From NCBI GenBank assembly GCA_949289935.1, contig CASEQD010000009.1, positions 1 through 37,071 of the forward strand: DNA of 37,071 nucleotides, given 5' to 3'. Position numbers and translations under genes: made by a program. Below the pieces are notes generated by a model. It was not told the origin of the DNA, did not search any database, and saw only the letters and a list, made by a program, of their open reading frames with translations. This stretch comes from an uncultured Pseudomonadota bacterium. Its GTDB lineage: Bacteria; Pseudomonadota; Alphaproteobacteria; RF32; CAG-239. Below are positions 17,184 to 25,186 of the stretch, in pieces (the first letter of the stretch is position 1; each line of letters starts with the position of its first letter).

Positions 17184-17521
17184 TGGATAAAAGATATATA
17201 AACGGGAGAAAACTTATGTGGATGATGGTCATGTTTGACTTGCCGACAGAAACCCACGCCCAAAGAAAATCAGCAGCAAAATTCAGAAAATTCTTATTGG
17301 ATGAAGGATTTGAAATGGTACAGTTTTCTGTTTATGTTCAATTTACCGGAACTTTTGAAAGTTCGCAAAAATTTGTAAAAGCAATAAAGAAAAACAATCC
17401 GCAATATGGGGATATCAATATATTATTTTTCACGGATAAACAATTTTCAAATATAATACACATAGAGAATCGTGTGGATAAAGTTCTAAAAGAAGAGCCG
17501 CCACAATTTGAATTATTCTGA
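17183..17521 (+). CDS. cas2: CRISPR-associated protein Cas2
   Basis: Cas2 is the dimeric scaffold of the Cas1-Cas2 spacer integration complex. The 112-residue protein has the ferredoxin-like first strand WMMVMFDLPTET with conserved D19, then RKFLLDEGFEMVQFSVYVQF and a C-terminal beta strand region. It starts within the cas1 stop codon. No csn2 or cas4 follows, which assigns the locus to subtype II-C. The CRISPR array begins 123 bases after the stop. Confidence 0.96.
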   Translation: MDKRYINGRKLMWMMVMFDLPTETHAQRKSAAKFRKFLLDEGFEMVQFSVYVQFTGTFESSQKFVKAIKKNNPQYGDINILFFTDKQFSNIIHIENRVDKVLKEEPPQFELF

Positions 17522-17607
17522 TTATGTAAAAAATAAGAACTGTAAAAAAATGAATATTGATGACAAAAGCATAAGAAAAAAATACATTTTTTCTTTGATG
17601 AATGGAG

Positions 17608-17636
17608 CTGAAACCCTTGCTGAAAAAGGGTTTCAG
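17608..17636. other. Hairpin at the cas-proximal border of the CRISPR array
   Basis: A perfect 11-bp inverted repeat (17608-17618 with 17626-17636, loop of 7 bases) ends eight bases before the first repeat. No T-run follows on either strand, so a classical terminator is doubtful. It could stop or process the minus-strand array transcript, or serve as a recognition element for spacer integration at this end. Confidence 0.6.
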
Positions 17637-17644
17637 TCCCATCT

Positions 17645-18531
17645 ATCATAACATATTGGATTTAGATGTCTAGTCGCAACGAAGAATCTAATGCCATAAA
17701 CAATTGAAAAATCATAACATATTGGATTTAGATGTCTAGTCGCAACAACTTCCCATTTTGTCCATTTTAAAACTTCATCATAACATATTGGATTTAGATG
17801 TCTAGTCGCAACCGAGACAAAGATATAATCTTGTGGCGCAAGATCATAACATATTGGATTTAGATGTCTAGTCGCAACACAAATTCAGAAGGACAAAATC
17901 TTCCGCTAATCATAACATATTGGATTTAGATGTCTAGTCGCAACTGCGCTTTTTCCTGCCTGTACCGGACGTTATCATAACATATTGGATTTAGATGTCT
18001 AGTCGCAACTTTTCCGCAGCGGTAATTTTGTCCTGCCATATCATAACATATTGGATTTAGATGTCTAGTCGCAACCAACTTACATCAATATTTGATATAA
18101 AAAAAATCATAACATATTGGATTTAGATGTCTAGTCGCAACGTGCCTCCTGCATACGGTTGCTGCGAATCAATCATAACATATTGGATTTAGATGTCTAG
18201 TCGCAACAGCGTTTTGTTTTGTTTTGGTGGAATATATATCATAACATATTGGATTTAGATGTCTAGTCGCAACATCAAGGCTCAGCAGGAGCACATTGAT
18301 AGTATCATAACATATTGGATTTAGATGTCTAGTCGCAACTCGCAAAGTCTTTTATTATTTTATTGATTTATCATAACATATTGGATTTAGATGTCTAGTC
18401 GCAACAATCTTGGTATTTAAATCTATCTTCTATATATCATAACATATTGGATTTAGATGTCTAGTCGCAACTTAGTGTGTATTAATAACATATCAATTAT
18501 AACATATCAGATTTAGAAGTCCAGTCTCAAC
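17645..18531 (-). CRISPR. Type II-C CRISPR array, 14 repeats and 13 spacers
   Basis: Thirteen identical 36-bp repeats begin at 17645, 17711, 17777, 17843, 17909, 17974, 18040, 18106, 18172, 18238, 18304, 18370 and 18436. A degenerate fourteenth (18496-18531) has six substitutions. Spacers are 30 bases, except one of 29 (17945-17973) and the last of 24 (18472-18495). In crRNA sense (minus strand) the repeat begins GTTGCGACTAG and ends CCAATATGTTATGAT. The tracrRNA pairs with this strand, which fixes the orientation as opposite to the cas genes. Each repeat contains TAGACA (repeat positions 9-14), a 16-bp spacer and an extended -10 TGT-TATGAT (28-36), so transcription can start about 7 bases into each spacer. 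Spacer origins were not determined. Confidence 0.98.
18481..18509 (-). repeat. Tandem duplication at the upstream end of the array
   Basis: ATTAATAACATATCA (18481-18495) is followed directly by ATTATAACATATCA (18496-18509). The second copy is the start of the degenerate terminal repeat; the first makes up more than half of the last 24-base spacer. In the transcribed sense this duplicates the extended -10 region, giving TGTTATAAT and TGTTATTAAT. The last spacer is therefore probably not phage-derived. Confidence 0.7.
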
Positions 18532-18788
18532 TGACTTATTAAAAAAACGGATTTGATGAATTATGATAACACATTAATTATAAAAAATTAATACTGAGTG
18601 TAATGTGCCTTGGATCGATTTTTTACAAATATAAAATGCGGTAAAGTAAAAATTAGGGCTTGAATTTATTTATAAAAAAGATAATTTATTAACATGATAA
18701 AAAAGTACACACTAATAAAAAATAAATACATTATTTTTTTATAACAAATAATACGGATGTTCGTGATTAAAACTGAAAGGAAAACAAA
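18532..18788. other. AT-rich intergenic region upstream of the array transcript
   Basis: This 257-base stretch is strongly AT-rich and contains no convincing gene. It lies at the 5' side of the minus-strand array transcript and at the 5' side of the plus-strand small ORF that follows. It ends in AAAGGAAAAC, the probable ribosome site of that ORF. I see no further repeat copies. Confidence 0.5.
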
Positions 18789-18896
18789 ATGCCCATATTA
18801 ACTTACATTATCGCTTCTTTGTTGAAAAAATATCGTTTCAAAAAAGAGGCCGAAAACTTAAAAAATCTTCTCAACGCTGCTCGTTTTGCCTGCTAG
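18789..18896 (+). CDS. Candidate 35-residue small protein
   Basis: An ATG preceded by GAAAGG (18775-18780) opens a 35-codon frame whose product begins MPILTYIIASLLKKYRF and ends NLLNAARFAC. The first half is hydrophobic then basic and the second half could form an amphipathic helix. The stop codon TAG overlaps the AGGAG ribosome site of the gene at 18907, so the two are probably translationally coupled. It may be a genuine small protein or a leader peptide that tunes expression of its neighbour. Confidence 0.45.
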   Translation: MPILTYIIASLLKKYRFKKEAENLKNLLNAARFAC

Positions 18897-18906
18897 GAGA
18901 AAAATC

Positions 18907-19353
18907 ATGCATTACCGACTGGTTGCCAAAACAGCCGATTTCACGCCGGAAGAATTGCGGGAAAAATCGCAGGGATTTATGCCGGTAGCAGACGAAGCGG
19001 TCCATCAATACGGATGTTGGAAACTTGCGCGTTATGCCGATTTTGTAGCATTTGCCGCGGAAGAGGGCATTGATACCGATGAAGCCCGAACCGTTGATGA
19101 GCAGGACGGCATTTTGCGCCAACACGGGTTTGCTTTTGGAGATGATCACAAAATCTATAAAAAAGAATCAACCCATTTTGACAGCTTTGTCATCAAAGGC
19201 ATCAGACGCTATAAAGATGTCATTGCCGATCCGCGCGGTGTTTATGCCTTTATTTCCGCTGCCGGAGATTTTTATTATGTAACCGAAAAGCGCTGTCCGT
19301 TTACCGCCGATGATGTGGTTTATATGATAGACTGCCATAGCCGGCGTAATTAA
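18907..19353 (+). CDS. Hypothetical protein
   Basis: I do not recognise this 148-residue acidic protein. It is probably cytoplasmic, with no signal peptide or membrane segment. Visible features are FTPEELREKSQGFMPVADEA, a YGCWKLARYADFVAFAAEEG helix, a central FDSFVIKGIRRYKDVIADP segment and the end DDVVYMIDCHSRRN. The ATG at 18907 is chosen because AGGAG lies eight bases upstream; an in-frame TTG at 18886 has no such support. It follows a 35-codon ORF and is convergent with the lipoprotein gene. Confidence 0.75.
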   Translation: MHYRLVAKTADFTPEELREKSQGFMPVADEAVHQYGCWKLARYADFVAFAAEEGIDTDEARTVDEQDGILRQHGFAFGDDHKIYKKESTHFDSFVIKGIRRYKDVIADPRGVYAFISAAGDFYYVTEKRCPFTADDVVYMIDCHSRRN

Positions 19354-19383
19354 AAAGATAAACATTAATAATAAGAAAATTTT

Positions 19384-20133
19384 TTATTTTTCGTTCCAGA
19401 CTTTCTGATAAATTTCTTCCCATCCTGAATTGTGCGTTGCACCGTCAACTTCAACGATTAAATCGTCCTTTCCGACAAATTCGCGTACCAACACCGGCGG
19501 TATGACTTCATCATCGCTGCCGATATAGTGGATTTGCGGAATTTGGGTGAACTGTTTGTGGTAGCTTTCCAAATTTATTGATTCATTAAGCGGTGGCAGA
19601 TTGTGATATTGTGTCCATACTAAGTGGTCGAGATTGCCGGCAATGGTTATAATCTTTTTGACATTCAGTCCCGGTTTGGCAGTTGCCGCCAGTCCGGCAA
19701 TCTGTGCCCCGCCGGAAAAACCTATCAAAATAACCGGATTATCGCCGACAATATTTTTAATTGCTTCATATTCGGCATTAATAACTTCCGGTGCAAAGCG
19801 GGCAGTTGTCCAGTGACGTTTGGAACAAAGCGGGCTTTTGATATATTGGCACGGTCTCGCAAGATAAATGACATTAGGAGAATTGTCGCCAAAAGCCAAT
19901 TCACGAACTAAGGTTCCTTGGGGTGTCGGGTCTTGCGTGGCGCGGCCGTAAACATTAAAAGCATAACCGTCGCCTTCAATGTATATTTTATAAGGAGTCG
20001 CCGGATTCGTAATCTTTTGCCAACTGGCAAGAGTAAAATCCCGTGTTTCAATTTCTTTATACACAAAATCAGCCGGCACCGTGATTGAGGTACAACCGGT
20101 CAGAAACAACAATGTTATTAATACTTTTATCAT
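19384..20133 (-). CDS. Lipoprotein alpha/beta hydrolase
   Basis: The N-terminus MIKVLITLLFLTGC is a type II signal peptide with lipobox LTGC, so the mature protein is probably attached to a membrane at C14. The rest has an alpha/beta-hydrolase order: nucleophile elbow GFSGG with S140, the acid in IGSDDEV (D207 or D208) and histidine H234 in DGATHNSG. A CQYIKSPLCSKRHW segment may form a disulfide in the periplasm. The substrate is unknown; an esterase-like activity on envelope or external lipids is plausible. It is divergent from the autotransporter transcript. Confidence 0.85.
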   Translation of the reverse strand: MIKVLITLLFLTGCTSITVPADFVYKEIETRDFTLASWQKITNPATPYKIYIEGDGYAFNVYGRATQDPTPQGTLVRELAFGDNSPNVIYLARPCQYIKSPLCSKRHWTTARFAPEVINAEYEAIKNIVGDNPVILIGFSGGAQIAGLAATAKPGLNVKKIITIAGNLDHLVWTQYHNLPPLNESINLESYHKQFTQIPQIHYIGSDDEVIPPVLVREFVGKDDLIVEVDGATHNSGWEEIYQKVWNEK

Positions 20134-20205
20134 GCATTCATCCCCTTATAAAAGCACTATAAAGGCTTATTTCTAAAAATTCCAGAGGGTTTTTGATGTT
20201 TTAAC

Positions 20206-20234
20206 TTGATAATAACAAAGTTGCTTTATACAAT
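20206..20234 (+). promoter_or_regulatory. Promoter of the structured leader RNA
   Basis: TTGATA (20206-20211), a 17-bp spacer and TACAAT (20229-20234) each match five of six consensus bases. The predicted start near 20241 falls exactly at the 5' edge of the folded RNA described next. Confidence 0.7.
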
Positions 20235-20240
20235 ATAACC

Positions 20241-20434
20241 GAGCAGTTTACTGCTTAGGGCGTCGAAAACCCTTTTATATACCTAGTCGTGTGCACACGA
20301 CTTAAAAAATTGTGCCGACTTCTTGTTCTATGGACGGATGTCGGCGAATAAGGCTCAGCCAAATAAGCCGAGCCGTTCAGGTATATACGGTTTTCGAACA
20401 TCCGCCCGCCTTTGCAAAAAAGCGGGTTTTCTTT
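20241..20434 (+). ncRNA. Candidate structured RNA with a four-way junction
   Basis: The predicted transcript begins with a 5-bp hairpin (242-246/251-255, adding 20000). A long closing helix follows: 258-262/403-407, 263-271/389-397 and 276-284/379-387, separated by small bulges. It encloses three perfect hairpins: 285-291/296-302 with loop TGCA, 314-319/340-345, and 352-356/370-374. The last bases of the closing helix (405-407) are also needed by a terminator stem, 405-409 with 422-426, followed by TTTTCTTT. This mutually exclusive arrangement is typical of attenuators and riboswitches. It ends about 30 bases before the autotransporter start. I cannot match it to a known RNA class. A free-standing small RNA is the alternative. 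Confidence 0.7.
20405..20433 (+). terminator. Intrinsic terminator inside the autotransporter leader
   Basis: CCCGC (20405-20409) pairs with GCGGG (20422-20426) across an A-rich loop and is followed by TTTTCTTT. Additional U-A pairs within the loop could lengthen the stem. Because it lies between the promoter and the autotransporter start codon, it would have to be read through for the gene to be expressed from this promoter. Confidence 0.75.
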
Positions 20435-20462
20435 AACAGGTTAAAAGAGGATGTTAAATCGT

Positions 20463-23234
20463 ATGAAAAATAAACTTTTAATTACAACGGCATTGGTGGC
20501 CGTCATGAGTGCGACTAATGTCTATGCGGAAGATGAGCATATTACTGATGATGTAACAATCAGTAAAGATGTAACCATCAACCAAGACAATGCCGCCAAT
20601 TATGCAACAACTGGCAACATTACCGTTACCGGAGGAAAAATAACTGCTTCCGGAGATGCTGGATTAGTTCAAGTATCGGACGGGACAAAAAAGAAACTTT
20701 CTATTTCCGGTGGAGATTTGACATTTAGTCAGGGTGCAGGCATCTGGGTCGGAGGAGTTGACGAGCAATATAATACTACTGCAGCCGATATAGATATTAC
20801 CGGTGGAAATATTACGGTAGAGAATGGTAGTGAAATTACCTTAACCGGTAACGCCGATATGAACATTGGCGGAAATGCCAATATTACAATGGATTATAGC
20901 GGTATAAAACCTGAGAATGAAGAAACTCCGGAAAATGCTATCTGGCATGAGGGAAAAGATATACACAATGGCGGTATCTTGCACGAAGGTCAAAACGGTG
21001 ATATAAACATTTCCGGCGGAACCATTAATTTGACCGGTGAAGTAGCAAAAATCGAACGCGGTGGTTACGATAGCTCTTGGTTATATGAAAAAAATGGCAT
21101 TGGCGTTATGAGTGAAGAGGATTTCTATAAAAAAGTAGGAAAATATCCTGATGAAGCTTCACGTGAAGATTTTATCAACGCCGGATTAAATCCTGATGAA
21201 TTGGATTTAACGCCATATCATGGCTCAACAGGAAATATAAATATCACTGGAGGAGAAATTAACCTGAAAGACGGCGCCCGTATTTCGACAACTTATAAAA
21301 ATGAGGGCGATATAAACATAAGCGGCGGGAAAATAAATGTCAGCGGCTCTTCGGCGGAAATATCTTCTGCCGGAAATATAAATATATCCAACGGGGCTGA
21401 GATTAATATTGCTTCCGGTTCAACCTTATATGCCAAAGTTTCAGCCGAAGATATGAGCCAGGCGCAGAAAGCCACGCTCAGGGTTTCAGATAATGATACA
21501 AGATTTAACATAGGCGGTATTTTAAGCGCCAATATTGACGGCGATGACCGCGGCAAGATTCATCTTCAGAACTCAAATGCGCAGATTGACGGTAATGTTG
21601 AAGGCGCCAGCCTGATTTTTGAAGACAGCCATATCTTGAGCAAAGCCGTGACCGGAACCATCGGCGGCTTGGATATTTTTGAAATTCAAAAAGGAACACT
21701 GACCTATGATAAGGAACTTGACGGTGGTGCCTCCAGCGTTGTGGTCGGTGAAGGAGCTACGCTTGACATCGGTGCCAATGAATTGCATTCCGGCGGTGAA
21801 AAAGAAGTTGCTGGCGAAGGTGTTCATTTCAAAGACAATTCAACTTTGAAATTTACCGTTACGGACAAAGACACCTACGGCAAGATCTATGCCAATTATG
21901 TCAACATCAGCGAAAATGGCACCACGCTTGATATGAGCCTGAACAGCGCCGCTTTGTCTGTGGGTGATGATCCTCTGACGCTCAAACTGTTTAATGATGA
22001 AGATACTCCAGTTGAAATTGAAGGAAAATTCGCCAATTTGGCCTCAAATTCCCGTTATGATTTTGCCGATAACGGCGATGGCACATACACGGTGACGGCC
22101 AACGGCACGACGGCTTCCGATGTTGTAGCCGAAGCTGGCGGAACGGCCAATAATGCATCAACGGCCGAAGCCTGGGACAGCGTGAGAACGTCAACCAGCA
22201 ATCCGGTTGCCGCTGCAGTTGCTGAAAAACTGGCACAATTGTCTAACCGTACGGACAGCGTTTCGCAAAAAGCTTATGTAGACGCTTTAACTGCCGTGGC
22301 TCCGGAAGTTGCGCCGATGGTTCAGAAAACGCAAACTGAAACCGCAAATCAGGTGTTTAGCGCTGTATCAACCCGTCTAACCGGCGGCTCTATTTCAACC
22401 GGTTCTGAAGGTATGTCTTCCGGTGACAGCAATCCTGACGCGGCGGTATGGGTTCAGGGGATGTATAATCATTCTGAACTGGATGACACGTCCAAAGCCA
22501 AGGGATTTGACGCGGATTCTGCCGGTGTTGCTCTCGGTATTGAGAAATTCATCAACAAAAATGTTAAAGTCGGTGCCGGTTATGCCTACACCAATACGGA
22601 TATTGACGGCTTTATGAGAAGCACGGATGTTGATACCCATACCGCGATTTTGTACGGAGAATATAAGCCAAGCAATTGGTTTATCAACGGTATCGCCACC
22701 TATGGCTGGTCTGATTATTCCGAAGATAAAAATGTCAGTGGCCAGAATATTAATGCTGACTATGATGTTGAAACCTTTGGTTTGCAGGCCATAACCGGTT
22801 ATGATATGCAGATTAAAGGTTTGGGCATTACACCGGAAGCCGGACTGCGTTATGTTCACATTAAACAGGATGCTTATAAAGATTCTGCCGACCAGAGCGT
22901 TTCTGCCAATGACAGCGATATCTTAACCGGTGTTATCGGTGCGAAAGTCAACAAAACCTTTGCGCTTGACAATGGTATGCTGATTAAACCGGAAGCCCGT
23001 GTTGCCGCGACTTATGATTTGTTTAACGATGACGTTAATTCGGTCGTAACTCTGGCCAATGGTTCGGCTTATGCGGTCGATGGTGAGGCTCTTGACCGTT
23101 TCGGAATGGAATTTGGCGCCGGTGTAACTGCGGAAGTCAACGATAATGTTGAATTTGCGCTTGGTTATGAAGGCAAATTCCGTGAAGACTACCAAGACCA
23201 TACTGGTTTGATTAACGCTAAATATAAATTTTAG
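20463..23234 (+). CDS. Type Va autotransporter, surface or secreted passenger
   Basis: The protein (about 923 residues) has a signal peptide, MKNKLLITTALVAVMSATNVYA. Its passenger is a beta-helix of repeating DINISGG, NITGGEI and GNINISNG units (about residues 25-560). The C-terminal 280 residues form a beta-barrel starting near AVWVQGMYNHSEL and ending INAKYKF, with the terminal aromatic residue needed for outer-membrane assembly. The passenger is probably exposed at the surface; adhesion is the commonest role but is not shown here. ATG 20463 fits the signal peptide and has AGAGG 13 bases upstream; an in-frame ATG at 20451 touches that site and is less likely. The leader carries a structured RNA and terminator. 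Confidence 0.92.
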   Translation: MKNKLLITTALVAVMSATNVYAEDEHITDDVTISKDVTINQDNAANYATTGNITVTGGKITASGDAGLVQVSDGTKKKLSISGGDLTFSQGAGIWVGGVDEQYNTTAADIDITGGNITVENGSEITLTGNADMNIGGNANITMDYSGIKPENEETPENAIWHEGKDIHNGGILHEGQNGDINISGGTINLTGEVAKIERGGYDSSWLYEKNGIGVMSEEDFYKKVGKYPDEASREDFINAGLNPDELDLTPYHGSTGNINITGGEINLKDGARISTTYKNEGDINISGGKINVSGSSAEISSAGNINISNGAEINIASGSTLYAKVSAEDMSQAQKATLRVSDNDTRFNIGGILSANIDGDDRGKIHLQNSNAQIDGNVEGASLIFEDSHILSKAVTGTIGGLDIFEIQKGTLTYDKELDGGASSVVVGEGATLDIGANELHSGGEKEVAGEGVHFKDNSTLKFTVTDKDTYGKIYANYVNISENGTTLDMSLNSAALSVGDDPLTLKLFNDEDTPVEIEGKFANLASNSRYDFADNGDGTYTVTANGTTASDVVAEAGGTANNASTAEAWDSVRTSTSNPVAAAVAEKLAQLSNRTDSVSQKAYVDALTAVAPEVAPMVQKTQTETANQVFSAVSTRLTGGSISTGSEGMSSGDSNPDAAVWVQGMYNHSELDDTSKAKGFDADSAGVALGIEKFINKNVKVGAGYAYTNTDIDGFMRSTDVDTHTAILYGEYKPSNWFINGIATYGWSDYSEDKNVSGQNINADYDVETFGLQAITGYDMQIKGLGITPEAGLRYVHIKQDAYKDSADQSVSANDSDILTGVIGAKVNKTFALDNGMLIKPEARVAATYDLFNDDVNSVVTLANGSAYAVDGEALDRFGMEFGAGVTAEVNDNVEFALGYEGKFREDYQDHTGLINAKYKF

Positions 23235-23458
23235 TATTTAGTCTGTAGCGCAAAATACCCTGTGGCCGATTGGTTGCAGGGTATTTTTTTATGTTCCGCA
23301 GCGATGTAGTGGTGGTGGCCGGATTTGGATTGTGCGCATTTACCTCCGTATGGCTGTAAAGTTTTATGCCCCAGTATTGACAGATATAGCCCTTCTTTTT
23401 TTGTAAGGTACTTTGCAAAACGCTCTAATATTTTGCGAATTGTCGTTAATTCATTCAT
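23231..23458 (-). CDS. Candidate small hypothetical protein
   Basis: A 75-codon frame starts MNELTTIRKILERFAKYLTK after a good GGGAG site eight bases upstream on the minus strand. The middle contains GKCAQSKSGHHHYIAAEHKK, which is rich in His and Lys. I do not recognise it. A doubt is that its 3' end runs through the terminator hairpin of the convergent autotransporter gene and reaches that gene's stop codon. It may be a small accessory protein or a remnant. Confidence 0.4.
   Translation of the reverse strand: MNELTTIRKILERFAKYLTKKEGLYLSILGHKTLQPYGGKCAQSKSGHHHYIAAEHKKIPCNQSATGYFALQTKY
23252..23290 (+). terminator. Terminator of the autotransporter gene
   Basis: An 11-bp stem (23252-23262 with 23277-23287) with a 14-base loop is followed by a T-run, 18 bases after the autotransporter stop codon. 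Confidence 0.85.
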
Positions 23459-23767
23459 TTTTTGGCTCCCAAAATAAATTTGGTTTATATGTCAAAATTA
23501 TTGTTTAATTTATTGATTTTACTTAAAATATTTTAATTTTTAACTCGACAGCTTAAAAGATATATGATGTTGTTTATATGTAATAAAAAATTGATAAAGT
23601 GTCGAAATGTTTCGGTTTTTATTGCAATTAATTCTCAAAAGTATCAAATATGTTTGCGACAGGTGTATTTTCTCTCTCTCTGGAGACTATAATTTTACAA
23701 ATGTGTAGTAACAACTAAATGGTAATCATCAGCAGATGAGAAAAATAACACTTGTTAGGAACAACCG
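23459..23767. other. Intergenic region without a recognisable gene
   Basis: About 310 bases of AT-rich sequence between the small minus-strand frame and the AAA ATPase gene. I see no credible coding frame, no RNA gene and no strong inverted repeat. A short CT run (TCTCTCTCTCT) is present near 23672. Confidence 0.5.
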
Positions 23768-25075
23768 CTAGTATTTATCAATAATCTGATTTAGATTTTC
23801 AATAAGATAAAGAGGAATATCATATAAATTATTGTTTATTTTAAAATCAGCCAGAGAAGTGCGAATAGATTTCAAAGGATGATATTTATCTTGATAGGTT
23901 GCCAGGCTTCGTGCTTTCAGATTAATTCCGGCTTTTACTTCTACAGGTATAACAAAATCATCTTTCTGAATAACAAAGTCAATCTCAGAAGTCCGGCCGG
24001 TCCAATAATAAACAGGAGTGCTGTCTAAAGTTTTTATTTGTTGCAATACATATTGTTCTGTCAGCGCGCCTTTAAATTCTTCAAATATACGATTGCCTTC
24101 CAATAGGGCTTTTGCCGGAAGCAAACTTTTTGCACAAAGAAGTCCGACATCTAACATATACAGTTTGAAAAAACTTCTGTCTTCATAACCGGACAATGGC
24201 AAATCTGGTTTTGATATTTTGGTGATAGGATAGACCAAGCCGGTTTCTTTTAACCACGTTAAGGCATTTTCAAATTCAGCAGCACGAGCGCCGGCTTTAA
24301 GTTGTCCGTAAATGAATTTTTGGTTTTCTTTAGCGATTTGCGAAGGAATAGCATTCCAAATCATATTAACTTTAGCGATATTGGGTTTATCAATATGCTT
24401 GCTAAAATCTTCTTCGTATGCGCGCAACAGGTTGTTTTGAATGTTGCGTACTTCGTTAAAATCACGATATTGTGCAAAATGAGCCACAGCTTCCGGCATT
24501 CCGCCAACGAAGAGATATTGCCGCAAAAAATCTTCATATTTATTTTTAAAACTCTTAATAATCTCAAAATCGTTTTGTTTTAATATCTTACAAAAATCAT
24601 CTTCGCCGATAGCTCCCAGAAATTCATAAAAAGACATCGGAAAAATATTCATAAATTCAACTTTACCGACCGGAAAAGACTGCCCATGATGTGTCAACGC
24701 AACACCTAACAAACTTCCTGCGGCAATGATATGATATTCCGGAACCTGCTCATAGAAATATTTTAAGGAATTAAGAGCATTAGGATTTTCTTGGATTTCA
24801 TCAAAAATAATCAATGTGTCATTTGGAGTGATTTGTGTGTCGGATTCCAGCGCCAAACCTCTTAAAAGCCGTTTCACATCCATATCTTGAGAAAATAAAT
24901 TTTTCATATTTTCGTTTTTATCAAAATTGATATAAGCGGTTTTTTTATATTCTTGTTTGCCGAATTCCTGCATAAGCCAAGTTTTGCCGACCTGTCTTGC
25001 GCCTTGTAAAATCAAAGGTTTACGGTTTGTCTTGTTCTTCCATTTAACAAGGCTGTTAAAGACAGTTCTTTTCAT
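23768..25075 (-). CDS. AAA ATPase with DUF4143 domain
   Basis: The 435-residue protein has an AAA_14-type P-loop domain: Walker A GARQVGKTWLMQ and Walker B LIIFDEIQENP, then AAGSLLG and the family motif VEFMNIFPMSFYEFL. The C-terminal DUF4143 domain shows LYMLDVGLLCA, TEQYVLQQI and a PD-(D/E)xK-like TSEIDFVIQKDDFVIPVEVK. The family is widespread and often mobile; its role is not settled. The ATG at 25075 is chosen because GGAGAAG lies five bases upstream on the minus strand; a longer frame to 25105 has no ribosome site. Three phased direct repeats just upstream suggest specific regulation. It lies in an island-like region. Confidence 0.9.
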   Translation of the reverse strand: MKRTVFNSLVKWKNKTNRKPLILQGARQVGKTWLMQEFGKQEYKKTAYINFDKNENMKNLFSQDMDVKRLLRGLALESDTQITPNDTLIIFDEIQENPNALNSLKYFYEQVPEYHIIAAGSLLGVALTHHGQSFPVGKVEFMNIFPMSFYEFLGAIGEDDFCKILKQNDFEIIKSFKNKYEDFLRQYLFVGGMPEAVAHFAQYRDFNEVRNIQNNLLRAYEEDFSKHIDKPNIAKVNMIWNAIPSQIAKENQKFIYGQLKAGARAAEFENALTWLKETGLVYPITKISKPDLPLSGYEDRSFFKLYMLDVGLLCAKSLLPAKALLEGNRIFEEFKGALTEQYVLQQIKTLDSTPVYYWTGRTSEIDFVIQKDDFVIPVEVKAGINLKARSLATYQDKYHPLKSIRTSLADFKINNNLYDIPLYLIENLNQIIDKY

Positions 25076-25101
25076 AATTTCTTCTCCAAATGAGCAAAAT
25101 G

Positions 25102-25186
25102 ACATTTTTTACAACATAAATATAGTGCTTATTTACATTTATTGCAACATAAAAACGGTAAATATTTACATTTTTTGCAAGATAAA
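25102..25186. repeat. Three 19-bp direct repeats at exactly 33-bp spacing
   Basis: ACATTTTTTACAACATAAA (25102-25120), ACATTTATTGCAACATAAA (25135-25153) and ACATTTTTTGCAAGATAAA (25168-25186) start every 33 bases, directly upstream of the AAA/DUF4143 gene. On the minus strand a promoter-like TTGCAA, 17 bp, TATATT overlaps the middle copy. The phasing of about three helical turns suggests cooperative binding of a protein on one face of the DNA. Confidence 0.8.

Noticed and set aside
17522-17644. Search for csn2 or cas4 after cas2
   Set aside because: Only 123 non-coding bases lie between cas2 and the array, so subtype II-A and II-B are excluded.
17681-18495. Self-targeting spacers
   Set aside because: I compared the spacers by eye with the rest of the window and saw no match; this is not a computed search.
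20451-20462. ATG at 20451 as autotransporter start
   Set aside because: The AGAGG site touches this ATG with no spacing; the ATG at 20463 gives a standard signal peptide. The earlier start cannot be fully excluded.
23290-23340. Possible second copy of the tRNA-Gln 3' end (attachment site)
   Set aside because: The GGTGGCCGGATTTGG-like sequence is only loosely similar to the tRNA end and not convincing as a direct repeat.
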